From Cladopsammia gracilis (lineage: Eukaryota > Cnidaria > Anthozoa > Scleractinia > Dendrophylliidae), in NCBI GenBank assembly GCA_022457155.1, contig JAJGOT010000033.1, forward strand, positions 1,012,501 to 1,076,500: a stretch of 64,000 nt of DNA, written 5' to 3'. Positions 45,201 to 56,071 of the stretch are shown one piece after another. Both the position numbers and the translations under genes were made by a program. The number at the start of each line of letters is the position of its first letter. The first letter of the stretch is position 1. The notes beneath the pieces are model-generated. The model did not search any database. It had not been told where the DNA came from and worked only from the letters and a program-made list of their open reading frames with translations.

Positions 45201-47868
45201 ACTGCTAGCAGTCTACTAACATAGTGTACGGAATTCCAAGCTATTATAAAACCCCCGCCGCCGCGAGCTTCAATTAGTGCTTTGAAATATTATGCAAATT
45301 AGACGAGTGCACTCAGCTAATTTGCATAATATTTCAAAGCAGTTTGAAGCTCGTAGGTTTTGAACCTACAGTTGAATGACAAAAGTAGCTTTCAACAAAA
45401 TGGTGTAGTTCATTGTCCTGACTGCACTCTTACCAGTTCAACGAGCTGGGTGTAAGCAATCCCAAATATAACTTCGATCGCAGCACCCTTGTTCTTCACC
45501 GGCCTGACTTCCTTGCTGTAGTTTTTATAAAAGAGATCGTGCACCAGTCTCAGTTCATCATCGTCATTTTTCGTCACAGCACCTATGACGAAAACCAAGG
45601 ATAAAGGAAATTAGTCTGTGCATTGTAATTATGTCAGTATCAGTAATTATGCTTTATATGAGAAGATACGTAAAACATTAAACCCTATTTGCCATACCCA
45701 CTTAGCATCAAAGGACAGTGTCCAGGTCAATATATTGCTTTTTCATGAGTATGGCTAGTCACGAAAGTGCGGCGCAGGAACTAGACAGACGTGAAGATGG
45801 ACAAATTGACTGTCTCACTGTATGTGAGCAGATGAACTGTAATCCGCTTCCATCCTGCACTTTGTCCCCAAACTACTTGACAGTTCTGTTTTGCTCTGTT
45901 GAATCTATTTATCCAATTTAGTTGTGTATTTAGTGGCATTTGGCGATATATCATGGAAAGTTGCTGAGCGAAATTTCGATATTTTTGACGGCAGACACTG
46001 TCTCTTTAAGGAGCTCTCAGAAACTCGTTTAAAAGTGCATGTGTCTTGCAGATGAAATCGCAATGGGCCTTGCAAAAATGTAGGTTTTCTAGGAAGGAGG
46101 ATAAGCGGGATACACTTGTGAGAGCGAGTAACCTTCACAATTGTGAAACAACTCAGGTGACCATCTACATCTACATGATTTACATGCAAGCAGTTTCAAT
46201 GAATGGACCTTAATTCGCCCATACCACGGGTTTTTGAGTGGATATTTCGTTAAATGCCACGAGACCGCTTTATACTGTTTTTACGAACACCTCAAAACTA
46301 GACATATCCATTAAAAATATCCAGGAGCGAAGATAAGCTAAGACGGTAAATCTGAACCCTGAGACATTTGTATGACGTTGCCGGTCTGCCAGACAAACGT
46401 CTGTAAAAACTCGGCGACTTGTATCCTTGCAACCACCAAACATTTTATAATTTGGGGATTAGACTAGCTCCGAGGTGTTTTACTAACAATATAAGCGGCT
46501 TTATCAAAGAGCCAAGAAAACGACTACTTAGAAAACCGCGACATGGGTAAATGGGACTCCAACCTATGACCAGTTTGTTATAAAACCCAGTTAAGATCAT
46601 TCATGAACATAGCGTAACTCATTTCTAATCAATTTTTGATGCCAGCAGGTGACGTGCACTAACATAAAGCGAGGCGGAATCGATTTTTTTTTAGGAAAAT
46701 GTGAAAAGCAAACGTCGGCGAAACGGAACAATGTATTTCATCAAGAAAAATAAATAACAAAACTCTATATCAATGGATAAGCCGGTGCGAGTTGTTTTGA
46801 GATCTCATTATGTGGATTTTAAATTGAACTGTTGCCAAAAAGAAATATATAGAAGTTTATGTTAATTCTTGCCTTGCAAGGTACTGTTAAAAAACGATAA
46901 ATATTAATTTCAAAACGACGACACCGCTTTTTGGAACTTAAAGTTTACCCAAATTGATAATGTTTCTGGCAATTTCAAAAACCGAAAATTATACCATGAT
47001 TGTATATGATTAATCTGAAAAGGCAATATTGAGAATTAAATAAAAGTTATTTTTTTTAAGAAAATAATTATGTGCCCCCTTTGGCTTTTCGTATGTTATA
47101 GATTAACATGGTGCTGTTTTGTCAAAGTATTACAGCGTGAAACTGTAGATATCTGTTGGATGACTGGTTTCCTTGTGCGGTGGATTAAAGGCCCTGAATC
47201 ATTCGCGAGGTTTTAATTTGTACGTGCGCGCATCAAAGTTTACATAATATAATGAAGTTTTTAAACGCAGGATAAAAATAGTTATGAAATAGAACTACAA
47301 GTTGCGTTGGCAACCTGTCGTAAAACTAAACAAAGCATACTTTAATTTCTCGTTTTTTTATAAACTTCTGAAGATCACAAAGACGCTTTGGCCAGTCCTC
47401 TGCGATGTAAGAAAAAAGGCAAGTACAGATCGAGAAAACGTTCTTTAAATCCTTATGTTGCTCGATAATAAGAAATAGGAAGAGCCAAAGTTGCCTGAAA
47501 ACTTAATCATGCAAAAATAATGTTGTCATCAAGAATGTGTTTTTAGTGGCTTAAGGTTGGGAAACAGCGGTAGTGAAACGAAATTAAATGCGAAAAAACT
47601 ACATCGGTAAAACACTCAAAACTATTATATAACGATATAAGATGGCGGTTATTGAGAGGTTACAGTTTCTAACAACATCTTATCTCGTTGACATTGACAA
47701 ATCAATAGGCTTATCACAAGCTTATTTTTTAAACATTTTATAACCTTGCGTTATCATGGTTAAATTTTTTCAAGTACAGAACTGTTGAAAATGTTCCTTA
47801 CCCATTGTCGTTGTGAAGTTAATGACAGCAAAGTTGCACAACAAGAGAAATCGCCAATGTTGATGCAT
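36204..47868 (-). CDS. Nicotinic acetylcholine receptor alpha-type subunit (alpha7-like), seven exons
   Basis: Family role: a Cys-loop ligand-gated cation channel subunit in the plasma membrane. Exons in transcript order: 47868-47802, 45582-45434, 44164-44120 (the 45-bp exon typical of the family), 40391-40282, 39135-39055, 38052-37834 and 37026-36204; total 497 residues, all phases matching. Landmarks: signal peptide at about 1-20; loop A WLPD (115-118); Cys-loop C161-X13-C175 with FPFDDQ; loop B SWTYDG (181-186); loop C YSCCPEPY with vicinal C225/C226, the alpha hallmark; M1 at about 243-267; M2 beginning GERVTL with E at -1', L at 9' and E at 20', predicting cation selectivity; M3 at about 305-330; a charged MA helix; and M4 near the C-terminus. 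An alternative N-terminus is possible (see 52.3 and 53.8 kb). Confidence 0.97.
37592..37730 (+). repeat. tRNA-derived SINE-like or pseudo-tRNA sequence
   Basis: caatggttagagcatccga resembles a D-arm with A box, and ggctggattcctgtcgg resembles a T-arm with B box, separated by an anticodon-arm-like segment. The acceptor stem does not pair and the anticodon loop is too long, so it is not a working tRNA. A partial tandem copy (cggagtacgaaaggtcatag) precedes it. It lies in a receptor intron. Confidence 0.5.
38140..38392. repeat. Inverted-repeat element rich in CGGGACGATCG
   Basis: ggttctcatataatcatccc, tatatgagaac and gatcatatgagaactac form several inverted pairs, with many gacgatcg/cgatcgggacgac units between. 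It has the same outline as the gaatcg-rich element at 32644-32905 but unrelated sequence. Confidence 0.55.
38598..38890. repeat. Two tandem copies of a SINE-like repeat
   Basis: gcgatggactagcatcccat followed by ccagagagga occurs at 38602 and 38771; both are followed by catggt/catggc, acagaaaccgg and agctccg-tcgtgtg. The copies differ by short indels. This type is widespread in anthozoan genomes as far as I recall; strand and source RNA are not determined. Confidence 0.6.
39753..40087. repeat. Inverted-repeat element (atataaaaatgacgggggtg)
   Basis: aatttgatccggggggag and tataaaaatgacgggggtg at the left mirror gcacccccgtcatttttata and cccgggatttgatcat at the right. The interior repeats ggtacctttta/gggtac motifs. 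Confidence 0.85.
40836..42997. mobile_element. piggyBac-like non-autonomous element flanked by TTAA
   Basis: TTAA at 40836-40839 followed by ggacggtgccaccta is mirrored by taggtggcaccgtcc followed by TTAA at 42994-42997. TTAA duplication with about 15-bp terminal repeats is the piggyBac signature. The 2154-bp interior (40840-42993) has no transposase-like frame, so it would need a transposase in trans. It lies in the intron between receptor exons 40391-40282 and 44164-44120, and its left end is 445 bp from the former. Confidence 0.8.
43003..43660. repeat. Nested inverted repeats upstream of the piggyBac-like element
   Basis: An outer segment rich in acgcaagc/gcttgcgt motifs (cccagttttcactagcaaac at left, gtaaaaactagggc at right) encloses an inner pair: cttggcctttgagtggaagc near 43238 and its mirror cacttccactcaaaggcaag near 43400. 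Outer ends are approximate. Confidence 0.55.
44227..44397. repeat. MITE related to the outer element at 7169-7612
   Basis: ccgaaatattaaaattcata followed by cttggctc is mirrored by gagccaagtatgaatttta then atatatcgg. Ends aatagaccaattcc and ggaattgaactatag resemble the 7169 family. It sits about 60 bp upstream (in transcript sense) of receptor exon 44164-44120. Confidence 0.8.
44995..45215. mobile_element. 221-bp TIR element with perfect 9-bp target duplication
   Basis: Terminal tagactgctagctgtccct mirrors agggactgctagcagtcta. The nine bases ctaacatag flank both sides (44986-44994 and 45216-45224). A 9-bp duplication is typical of Mutator-type elements, so a MULE-derived MITE is likely. The interior is GC-rich and partly palindromic (gaggcggtttcccttcccgc). 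Confidence 0.85.
45265..45355. repeat. Small palindrome next to a receptor exon
   Basis: gagcttcaattagtgctttg then aaatattatgcaaatta is mirrored by taatttgcataatatttcaa then agcagtttgaagctc around a short loop. It begins 79 bp downstream, in transcript sense, of receptor exon 45582-45434. Confidence 0.85.
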
Positions 47869-49384
47869 TTAGACTCGTCCTTCAAGCTAAGGATTTGTCG
47901 GTGATGGATGAATTTGGCTCTGATGTGTTGAATAGCGTTGTGTTGTGTCTTCATCAAGCGTAAGTTAACTTGATATCAGCTCAAGGAAACTTAATTCGCT
48001 CTCTCGATGTTGACTGATTATTATTTCTGCCTTGAATCGATGCAATAAATTGTTTTTCGGCGGGGGTTAATCCATTGACGTCACGCAGTAAGAAAATAAT
48101 GTATGCTTAAAGTGGTGCAGAGTAAAATTATGCCTAGTATTTATATCAGAGTAGTTTTAATAAAGGATCGTGTTGAAAAGACAATGATATCCAGCTTCCA
48201 TTACAGCCTTTGCCACCCTCCTGCGTCTTCTGACGCAACGCTCAACAATAAAAGAAACCAATAAATTATTTAAAAGGTTATATTAGCTTTGCGGTTAGAA
48301 AGAACTCTTCGACTCGTCGATGTTAATTTGAACACATCTGGAAAGCCTATGTTCTTTGGCCCTATGTTTTCTATGGAACGAAGATTAATGATGTTGACGA
48401 TTATGATGCCAAGCCTAGAGTTATCTTCAGTCATCCACGAAACATTTTTCCTTTTTTCTTAAAGTTATCGAACTTTTATGATGTTGAACCTCATTGGCTA
48501 GATTCTGGATTATTTATGTTTCTAAATAGAAAGAGGTGTTTACAGAAGCAAGACAAGAAGACAAAAAACTCTTCCTCAAGGTATGGTGAATAGTTATCGC
48601 TTATCCATGACACTAACGTTTTTCATGGCGTGTGCTAGATTTTTGTGAAGTTAGACACGTACCTATGCGTTAATCAGTGTTCGATATATGTATTTATCCT
48701 CGATCACTGATGACAGTTTTCAATAAAATGTGTTTTCCTTTGAAAACCAATTTTTGAACGCAAGATCGGTAAAAACAGTAGTTATTTTATAGCTTAGCAA
48801 AACTCTAGAGGTAAATGTTTGAAAAAATGTAAGTTCGAAATAGAATGAAAAAGTATCATATGGGTATCTTGTGGATCAAGTCCAACCTTTATTCCTTATT
48901 TAATACAAAATGGCCGCCGACTCGTACTTTTGTACGCATATTAATTAGCTGTCGTTACCTTGTTAGCATAAACATTATGCAGCACTCCCAAGGACTTTGT
49001 CTCCAAAGCAGCGAGGGCCAATTGATATGCGTGTGGAAAATTAATCAGTGGTCAAAATCGTTGCCAAATACGTTTCTGCAGCTACAGTACCTTGCAGAAA
49101 GTAATATGAACTCAACGATGTTGTCGGTTGCAAATATGTTACACAGTTCAATGATTTGTGCAACTTGTAGTTATGAAAACGTTCTATAGTTTAACATCGC
49201 TTTTAGGCTGCTATGTAGCCTTACTGAAAAAAATAGCAAAAAATGCCACGAGAACACATGAAAATCTGTCAATTTGCTGCCCAATCAAATTCGCATCCTG
49301 ATAACAAACGTTTTACTAAAACGAATTCAGGAAAACGACACATGAAAAAATAGTAAAATGACAGTTACTGAATGTAAAAATTAA

Positions 49385-50108
49385 TAGCGGAGCTCTGCGG
49401 GCCTTCGGCCCGCCCGAAGCACCATACTCATAGAACCAGAGAACCATAGAACCCATGCCCGTCATTTTTCATGGTCATGGCTAGCGGAATGTTTCGCGGG
49501 CGCGTTGTGTGCCCGCCGCCGCCGCGTCCGTCGCTTAGGGTTAACAGTTGTTTTCATTTCTTTTATCGGAGACATCTCGGCCTCGATGAGCTCTTAATGG
49601 TTCGCGTTTTGCTTTTAAACAAACTTATGGAGATTTGAATAAAAGTTTTCGAAAGAAGATTGTGTTGTCCATTTTTATGTGTTTGTTCATTCATTACATA
49701 GGTTGAAAAGCGATTTTATGTAAACAAAACAAAACAAGACTTGGATTCTATAGTTCTAAACTTCACTCGCGTGGTCTTAATTATGCAAATATGTTTGTGT
49801 ATTTTTTGCAATTTGATTTCCAAATCAGTTTCTCGGACAATTTTTTATAAGTAGCAGGTGTATTTTATTTGGAAATTAGTCGTACTAGTTATTCTAGACG
49901 GAGAAAAAGTTGTTTTTGTGAACTTTTGTACGGTCTAATGTACTGTGCAAACGGTCGCGTAAGTCTGTTTTTGAGAATTGCTAAAATTAAAAGATAGCCC
50001 GGTCGTCAATTTTATTCCTGTGCTTTCGACCTTTCACCTCAGTAAGTTTATCATCGGCTTTCTGTTCAAAGAGCGACGCTGTTAGGCTCAGGCTATCTAT
50101 ATATATTA
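49385..50108. repeat. Dispersed element (tagcggagctc end), copy 2
   Basis: Begins tagcggagctctgcgggcct and ends gctatctatatatatta. From about 49565 it aligns with 57113-57657 of copy 3 base by base with few differences. The block present in copy 3 at about 56630-57112 is absent, so this is an internally deleted form. TTA flanks both ends. Confidence 0.85.
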
Positions 50109-51164
50109 GGGTAAGTCAGCCAGGAGCCAGAGGTCTTTGCAGCTTGAAAACAAAAGCACTGAGGTACCAGGCAGTCACCTACGCGGATGGACTCTCTACA
50201 TAAAAAGGGAAAAGATATTTCTCGACCGTTTTTGAAAAACGTATTATTTCAAGGTTCATAACTCTCGTTTGAGCACATTAGTGATTTTCCATTCTATAGA
50301 AATGCATTTTCAAAAATGTTAAGACTAGTTTTGAAATAATTGCTAATAATGGAAACTGAGCTTCGTGACATGTATTTCAAGAGCTATTTTACACCACAAC
50401 TAGCAGGAAGTCAATGCTAAAAAAAGCAGCGATTATTAATGTATCCGTTTATTTACATTCACCTTTTTCCTTCTGTCCCTTTCTATTTCATAATGATGTT
50501 GATTCATCGAAACGTCGTATCGCCATGCATAATTTTTGTATTTTTACTGATGTTTTTCAACAAACCTGCTCTGTCAATCGTAGTTTACATTTACTATCGA
50601 CATTTATTATATTTATTCAGTTCTTTTTTCGTTCTTTATTAAAAATTGGTGGAAAGAGATTAGTCAGTTGTCGTAATTGCCTTTATGGCAGGTTTTCGTT
50701 TAGACTCAAACATAGTATCTGAGCAATACTGCATTCATTTCAATTCCTTCCGCACTTTCCTTCGTTTTTGTAAGAATTTCCTAGTGAGTTGTAATTTCGA
50801 CGGAAGGGCGATAATTAGAAATCGAAATCAGCATCGCCGGCATCTCCTGATGAGAGTCTGAACCCAAACAATTTTCCACACAAAGAAGATACATTAACCG
50901 CAAACCAAACCTGCTGTAGCCACATGCAAACTGCTTTTTCTAACAAGGAGGTTTAAACAGAGAAGTTTTTGCAGGGCGAAAAAAAGATAAGAAGCAAATC
51001 GACACATATATGTTTTAAATATGGAGTGCTTTGATGGCTATAATCGTGACGAATTTGAGTGTAGCTAGAAAAAATGCTAAGCTGCCAGAGTGATACAACG
51101 CTTGAGAACTTTTGCAGGGACGGCTTGAACTTTTACATATATCAAAACATAATCGAATGCATCT

Positions 51165-51321
51165 GGCCCCAGTTGTTCAAAAGGTGGATAGCGCTATCCA
51201 CTGGATAAATCACTATCCAGTTTATAGTTTATTAGCAAAACCAATTGTGTTATCCACTTGATAGTGATTTATCCGATGGATAGGTCGGATAGCGCTATCC
51301 ACCTTTTGAACAACCGAGGCC
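51165..51321. repeat. Foldback MITE (ggatagcgctatcc), copy 2
   Basis: Same family as 35111-35257: ggccccagttgttcaaaagg at the left mirrors ccttttgaacaaccgaggcc. It has a small duplication of the right inner arm (ggataggtcggatagcgc). Confidence 0.92.
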
Positions 51322-51542
51322 TGGTAGTTTCATGTATACAGAAAGACATACCATGTTGATTTGAATGGATATACGTGAACAGCGTGCCTTCATGTAAGTT
51401 TAGGCTTGTTTTTAGAATGTATCTTTCTTGACATAACAAATCCCTCTTTAACAGATTCTAGCTCATAGTTTAATTCTTATTTTGCCATCGGAACATAAAA
51501 TTTAAAAAGGAATCAGGTTTTGAGTTAAGCAGATTTTAAATG

Positions 51543-51908
51543 CTGAAAAATGAAACATTGTATCTAAACGCCTTCTAAAACGACTCCCTGATGACAGTCC
51601 TTGTTATCTTTGAACGCGTGCTTTTTAGAGATACCGAAAATTGAAACATTGTATCTAAACGCCTTCTAAAACTACTAACTCATTAGAGTCCTTGTTATAT
51701 CTGAACGCGCGCTTGTTAGAGATACTGAAAAATGAAACATTGTATCTAAACGCCTTCTAAAACTACTACCTCATTACAGTCCTTGTTATCTCTGAACGTG
51801 TGCTTGTTAGAGATACCGAAAATTGAAACATTGCATCTAAACGCCTTCTCTAAAACGACCACCTCATTACAGTCCTTGTTATCTTTGAATAAGTGCTTGT
51901 TAGAGATA
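51543..51908. repeat. About 91-bp tandem repeat, four units
   Basis: Each unit contains tgaaacattgtatctaaacg followed by ccttctaaaac, then cagtccttgttatc, and ends ttgttagagatac. Units begin near 51543, 51632, 51724 and 51815. Differences are point changes and a 4-base insertion in the last unit. Confidence 0.93.
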
Positions 51909-52298
51909 AGCATTTAATTCTTAAGCCAACATTGGCTTTTGGCGTTCAAGATCGGTTATGCGCTGCTTATAACTGCTTTTACAATAAAAAGTGGTCGTAT
52001 ATTTTGCCATAAACTCACGAATCGTTAGAACATATCAGGTCTCAGTATAAAGTACTGTATAACTAAGCTACTTTTTTCCCATATGAAACCGACATGTTAT
52101 GAAACATTCATTACGTTTAGTAAGTACGAAGATCTATCTGAGCATAAATTAAAAGCTTCTAAATGTTTTCTCACTCGAACACAATTCATTGAACACAAGT
52201 TATGTATTCAAAACCAACTACACTAGATTATGTTTGCTAAAAATAGAAATAAATGGCAAAAGAATAAAATACAAACTGTTTTAAAAACAGTTTCGTAC

Positions 52299-52509
52299 CC
52301 AATGTATAGTTGTGAGGATCCTCAGTGGGGCCCGTGACCAAATCCTTTGGTTGTTCTGTAGTCGTTGCTTTCGTGGCGTTAACACCGTCAAAACTCTGGC
52401 TGTTGGTCATTAGACCGTCTCCTTTGCCTTGTATACCGAGCCACATTATAGTAATGAGGAAATGGAAAGTGTAGACGCCGTGAAAAACACGACAAATTTC
52501 CAGTGTCAT
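52299..52509 (-). CDS. Candidate alternative 5' exon of the receptor (signal peptide or Thr-rich linker)
   Basis: From ATG at 52509 the frame has a hydrophobic stretch (HFLITIMWLGIQG) followed by a polar, Thr-rich segment with sequons NAT and NYT, ending TTG G|GTACGA in phase 1, the phase required by receptor exon 45582-45434. Alternatively an acceptor at 52428/52427 would make it an internal 129-bp phase 1-1 exon encoding only the polar linker, joinable to the exon at 53785-53836. Both readings are inference; GTACGA is a weak donor. Confidence 0.4.
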
Positions 52510-53784
52510 TTTGGTATCGAGAATACAGCCCTCGCTGTTTACCTTCTAATTGCAAATGAGGAAGGCTGTCTCATTCTTGTTAACCCACCTGGGGAATCGG
52601 AAAGTGCACCTGTTATTCGAATACTAGGCACGCGCGAAAATAAAACTGCTTTAATCAAGAGCTCACGAGGTTCGTGATTTTTGGTCGGATTAGGGTGTAC
52701 TCCCAGCCAATGACAAGGGTTCTTTTTATTGATCCAGTTGATACGATGATTTATCGTCACTTGAGTGATTGCCATACAGAGAACGCTCGCCAGAAGACAC
52801 ACAAGAACCGCGAGGGACAAAATAAACAAAATATCAAACAAGCACTGAATTCGCATGTCGGAAAACAAATCGGAAATAAATTCAAGGTAAAATCTTGATT
52901 AGCGCAATTGTTATTTTTTACTCCAAAATTTCTATCGTATAATTGACAATCTATAACGGTGATTGATTTCAACCTTAATTAATTTTTCCATCGCGTTGAG
53001 CAAGAAGACCGAACAATCTAGCAAATGTATATTTGAATGTAGATGAGGATAGAACCCCGGGATACCTTTGCCGCAAAATTGTATCGCGAAAACCAGAGAA
53101 TTTGTCGCGAAGGAAACCTCGATGAGTCAATATTTTTTCTATCTTCTTGTTATAATTTGACTTTTTTTATAACAAACCGCAGTTCCGGGTTATTCTCTAA
53201 AAAAACCAACTGATGTTGTTTACGTCTAAAATTTGAAGCTCGCAACAGATACATTCGGGGAGTCTAGAAAAAAAAAACAAACAATAATATCAGCCATGGT
53301 GTTTTAATTTGGTATAATTCTGATTATTTTTTAAATCGATTGCGCATAAACGGAAAAACTTTCATTTACTTGGAAACAGGTTTTCGCCTGTACTGCACTA
53401 ACCAGATACAACTTATTGTACTCTGAAACCCACACTGTTTTCTAATATAAAATTTAAATGTGGAAACATCGTACTCTACTTAGCTGGCGGCAAAACTGGC
53501 CACACAGAGTACTAATAGCAACCTTACAGTACCAATTGCTTCGTAAGCTTGATTTTTGCATTTCTGGAAACGCAGAAAGGCTAACCTGGAAACGATTTTT
53601 GAATAAAACGTATTGCATGGTCATAATGTTTGATTTGCTAATCGTAAAAAGTTATATTTCTTTCCGATTCCCCTTCGATGCGAGGGTCCGTATTCACGGC
53701 GTCTACACACAAACATAAAAGCAAAGCAAAGCAAAGCAAACAGTTATCAAGTGGAAGTATGATAAAAGGAATAACCGTGAATAC

Positions 53785-53836
53785 CTGCGTGAAATGCCAA
53801 GGCTACGACACACGCGAGGGACAACCAGACCGCCAT
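53785..53836 (-). CDS. Candidate alternative first coding exon (signal peptide)
   Basis: ATG at 53836 opens MAVWLSLACVVALAFHA, a textbook signal peptide of 17 residues, ending GCA G|GTATTC in phase 1. This matches the phase of receptor exon 2 (45582-45434) and of the linker exon at 52427-52299. It could replace the signal exon at 47868-47802, implying a second, distal promoter. It may instead belong to a separate secreted protein. Confidence 0.5.
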
Positions 53837-54724
53837 TTTCTTCCCTGAGCCGTATTTTTGTATAGTTTCAGTCACCTGTTTTGAAGAGAGTAATTAATAT
53901 TTAACGAAGTGTGTGGTACAATGCTGGCAAAATTTACTAAGCTCTATTATTTTGATTAATTTGAATACACTGAATGCGGGCTAAGCTTTAGAGCAAGCGG
54001 CGAGTTAAGGAGGTCGAGGTGATCGGTATATTACCTCAGACTGCCTTTGTAAGTGATATCATTCTGAGAATAACGCGGCATGGTTTCGTAGCTAAACTGT
54101 AAACTAAAACGTATCTTCCAACTCGCTGCGACAAGTCGTTAGCAACTTCAAAGCTTTTTATTCGGAGGCGTTGAAAAGTATAAAACCTTAAGTGCATAAA
54201 TTCCTTTATTGTTACCCGCAGAGCAGGCTCCATTTTCTCTTTTGTCTGATCAATTTTGGCCAACGGTTTATTTAAGTGCAAGGCTGTCATTTTTTTTTAC
54301 GACTTTTCAAGAATGAAGTACAACTGTAGTATAGAATGAAATTGAACCTGGCCGGTTTTCTCCAGTGTAATAATCTATTGCTGTGATTATTTTTCTTACT
54401 CTTAATGCGAATTTCTGTAACTCTCTAATTGATTTTATCCAACCTATAATTCAGCGGCAATTTGAACAAAACAACCTTTTTAGCTTTTCGATAAAATCAT
54501 CCATCCAATGGTAATCACTATTTACCTACTTTACATGCTATAATTCAAAATGTATACAACCACAATGGTCGGATAATGAGATTCCAAGAAGAAAGAAGAA
54601 GTGGATCGGGAATAAAGTGCAGGATTGTAAAGGATGGAAGTGGATTTTTGTTCAGTCAAATTTGATTTCGTGAACGGCGAATTGCCGTTCTGATGAAACT
54701 GAGTTTTTTAGCCGTTATTTTGTA

Positions 54725-55016
54725 GAGGGTCGTGAAGTGGGGGGGGGGGGGGGGGGGGGCACTGACGAAAAGCTAGCGCTTAAATAGAAGAGGGTCGTGA
54801 AGGGGGGGTCCTAATCCCATTTCCCAACAAATTGTTTTTTTCAAATCCCAGCTCAAATCCCACAATCCCAGCCTGTGTTGCTCAAATTGAAATCCCATTC
54901 CCCTTTTTCTATTGTTTTTGTTTCATGAATCCCAGTACCAGTGCACAAAATCCCATTTCCCAGCCTCTAAAAAAGGCAAATCCCAGCTCCCATTTTACCC
55001 CTTCACGACCCTCTTT
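54725..55016. repeat. Inverted-repeat element rich in AATCCCA
   Basis: gagggtcgtgaagtggggg at the left, and again at 54791, mirrors cccttcacgaccctct at the right. The interior holds about ten aatccca/atcccag motifs and a poly-G tract (54738-54759). Confidence 0.75.
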
Positions 55017-55133
55017 GTACCTTTATCCTGTTATTAAATATTTCTTTGTTTCATCACTTTTGGCGATTTTTTCTTCCTATTTCTAGATAATAAACTATGC
55101 TTAAAGCAAGCGCCTAGGCATACTCCAGGGGCA

Positions 55134-55415
55134 CATCAGGTGTTTCCAGCTAGTTCCTCGATTGGTCCGATTGTTAGACCTTTGTTGGAACTGTTTGAAC
55201 GGCCTCCACACAACTTTTATTTTCGTTTCCAAAATTTTTCCAACATCTGTCCAATTTTTGTTCGGCATTTGCTACATCAGGTGTTTCCAGCTAGTTCCTC
55301 GATTGGTCCGATTGTTAGGCCTTTGTTGGAACTGTTTGAACGGCCTCCACACAACTTTTATTTTCGTTTCCAAAATTTTTCCAACATCTGTCCAATTTTT
55401 GTTCGGCATTTGTTA
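55134..55415. repeat. 141-bp tandem duplication
   Basis: Two nearly identical units beginning catcaggtgtttccagctag and ending tttgttcggcatttg, with only a couple of base differences. They directly precede a LINE 3' fragment. Confidence 0.95.
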
Positions 55416-55422
55416 CTGCCCG

Positions 55423-55571
55423 AAGATCACGTGGCGGCGGACGGTGGAGGAGGAAATGAAGCAGACGGGAAAGAACTGGAGCGGCATTCGAGTTATGGCG
55501 CGAAAGACAGGCAGAAGTGGAGGGACCACGTTGCTGCCCTACACGCCACCCGGCGTAATGGGCATGAGTAA
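55423..55571 (+). pseudogene. LINE reverse-transcriptase C-terminal fragment
   Basis: In one frame TWRRTVEEEMKQTGKNWSGI, then after a one-base shift DRQKWRDHVAALHATRRNGH and a stop. This is the common C-terminal tail of RTE-like/anthozoan LINE ORFs. It is 5' truncated and frameshifted. The family differs from the 11.3-14.6 kb element. Confidence 0.75.
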
Positions 55572-56071
55572 GCGATGCTAGGCAAATGTTGAAACCATTT
55601 TAACGGGACTTTAAGAACGGTTGAAGTGTATATCTTAGGCGTCTTGTGTTAGTTATTCTCGTACTTCTTAGAAAATTATTGGAACTGTATCACTCATTTA
55701 TTTTTCTTGCCCGACAACGTTTCCTCAATTAAGTGTACAGGTACATTAAGGATACGAGTATCGTTGTCTGTGGCACTTGTTTTTTTCTCTACTCTGTCAC
55801 GTCAATTATTTACCGCAGAATTTGGCGATCTACCTATCTCACGAACGATTGCCTAGATGTTTTGCCAATAGGAGGCTTGCTTACTGGATTCCCAACGAGT
55901 GCGGCGTTCTGGCTTCAACGTTCTTATAAAAACGAGTGTATTGCAAATATTCTTAAGGTCATAATCCAAGAAAATGGATGAATGAATGGAGCAGTAATAA
56001 GTTGATTCTAAGAATAATCAATCTCTCCACTTCATGCGTTGCTTACGTATGTGACTTGCACGAAATTTGAT

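Larger units (their letters stand above)
47869..52298. other. Region upstream of the receptor signal-peptide exon
   Basis: No further coding exon is supported in this stretch. It contains the two dispersed elements and the minisatellite listed separately, plus AT-rich unique sequence. If the more distal 5' exons are used, this is an intron; otherwise it is upstream flank. Confidence 0.5.

Noticed and set aside
52539..52868. A minus-strand frame with a strong hydrophobic segment (LFILSLAVLVCLLASVLCM)
   Set aside because: It is hydrophobic enough for a signal anchor, but I found no phase-compatible donor linking it to the receptor exons and the rest of the frame resembles no family.
54690..54715. 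CTGATGA at 54690 as a ribozyme core
   Set aside because: No GAAA box or pairing helix follows at a suitable distance.
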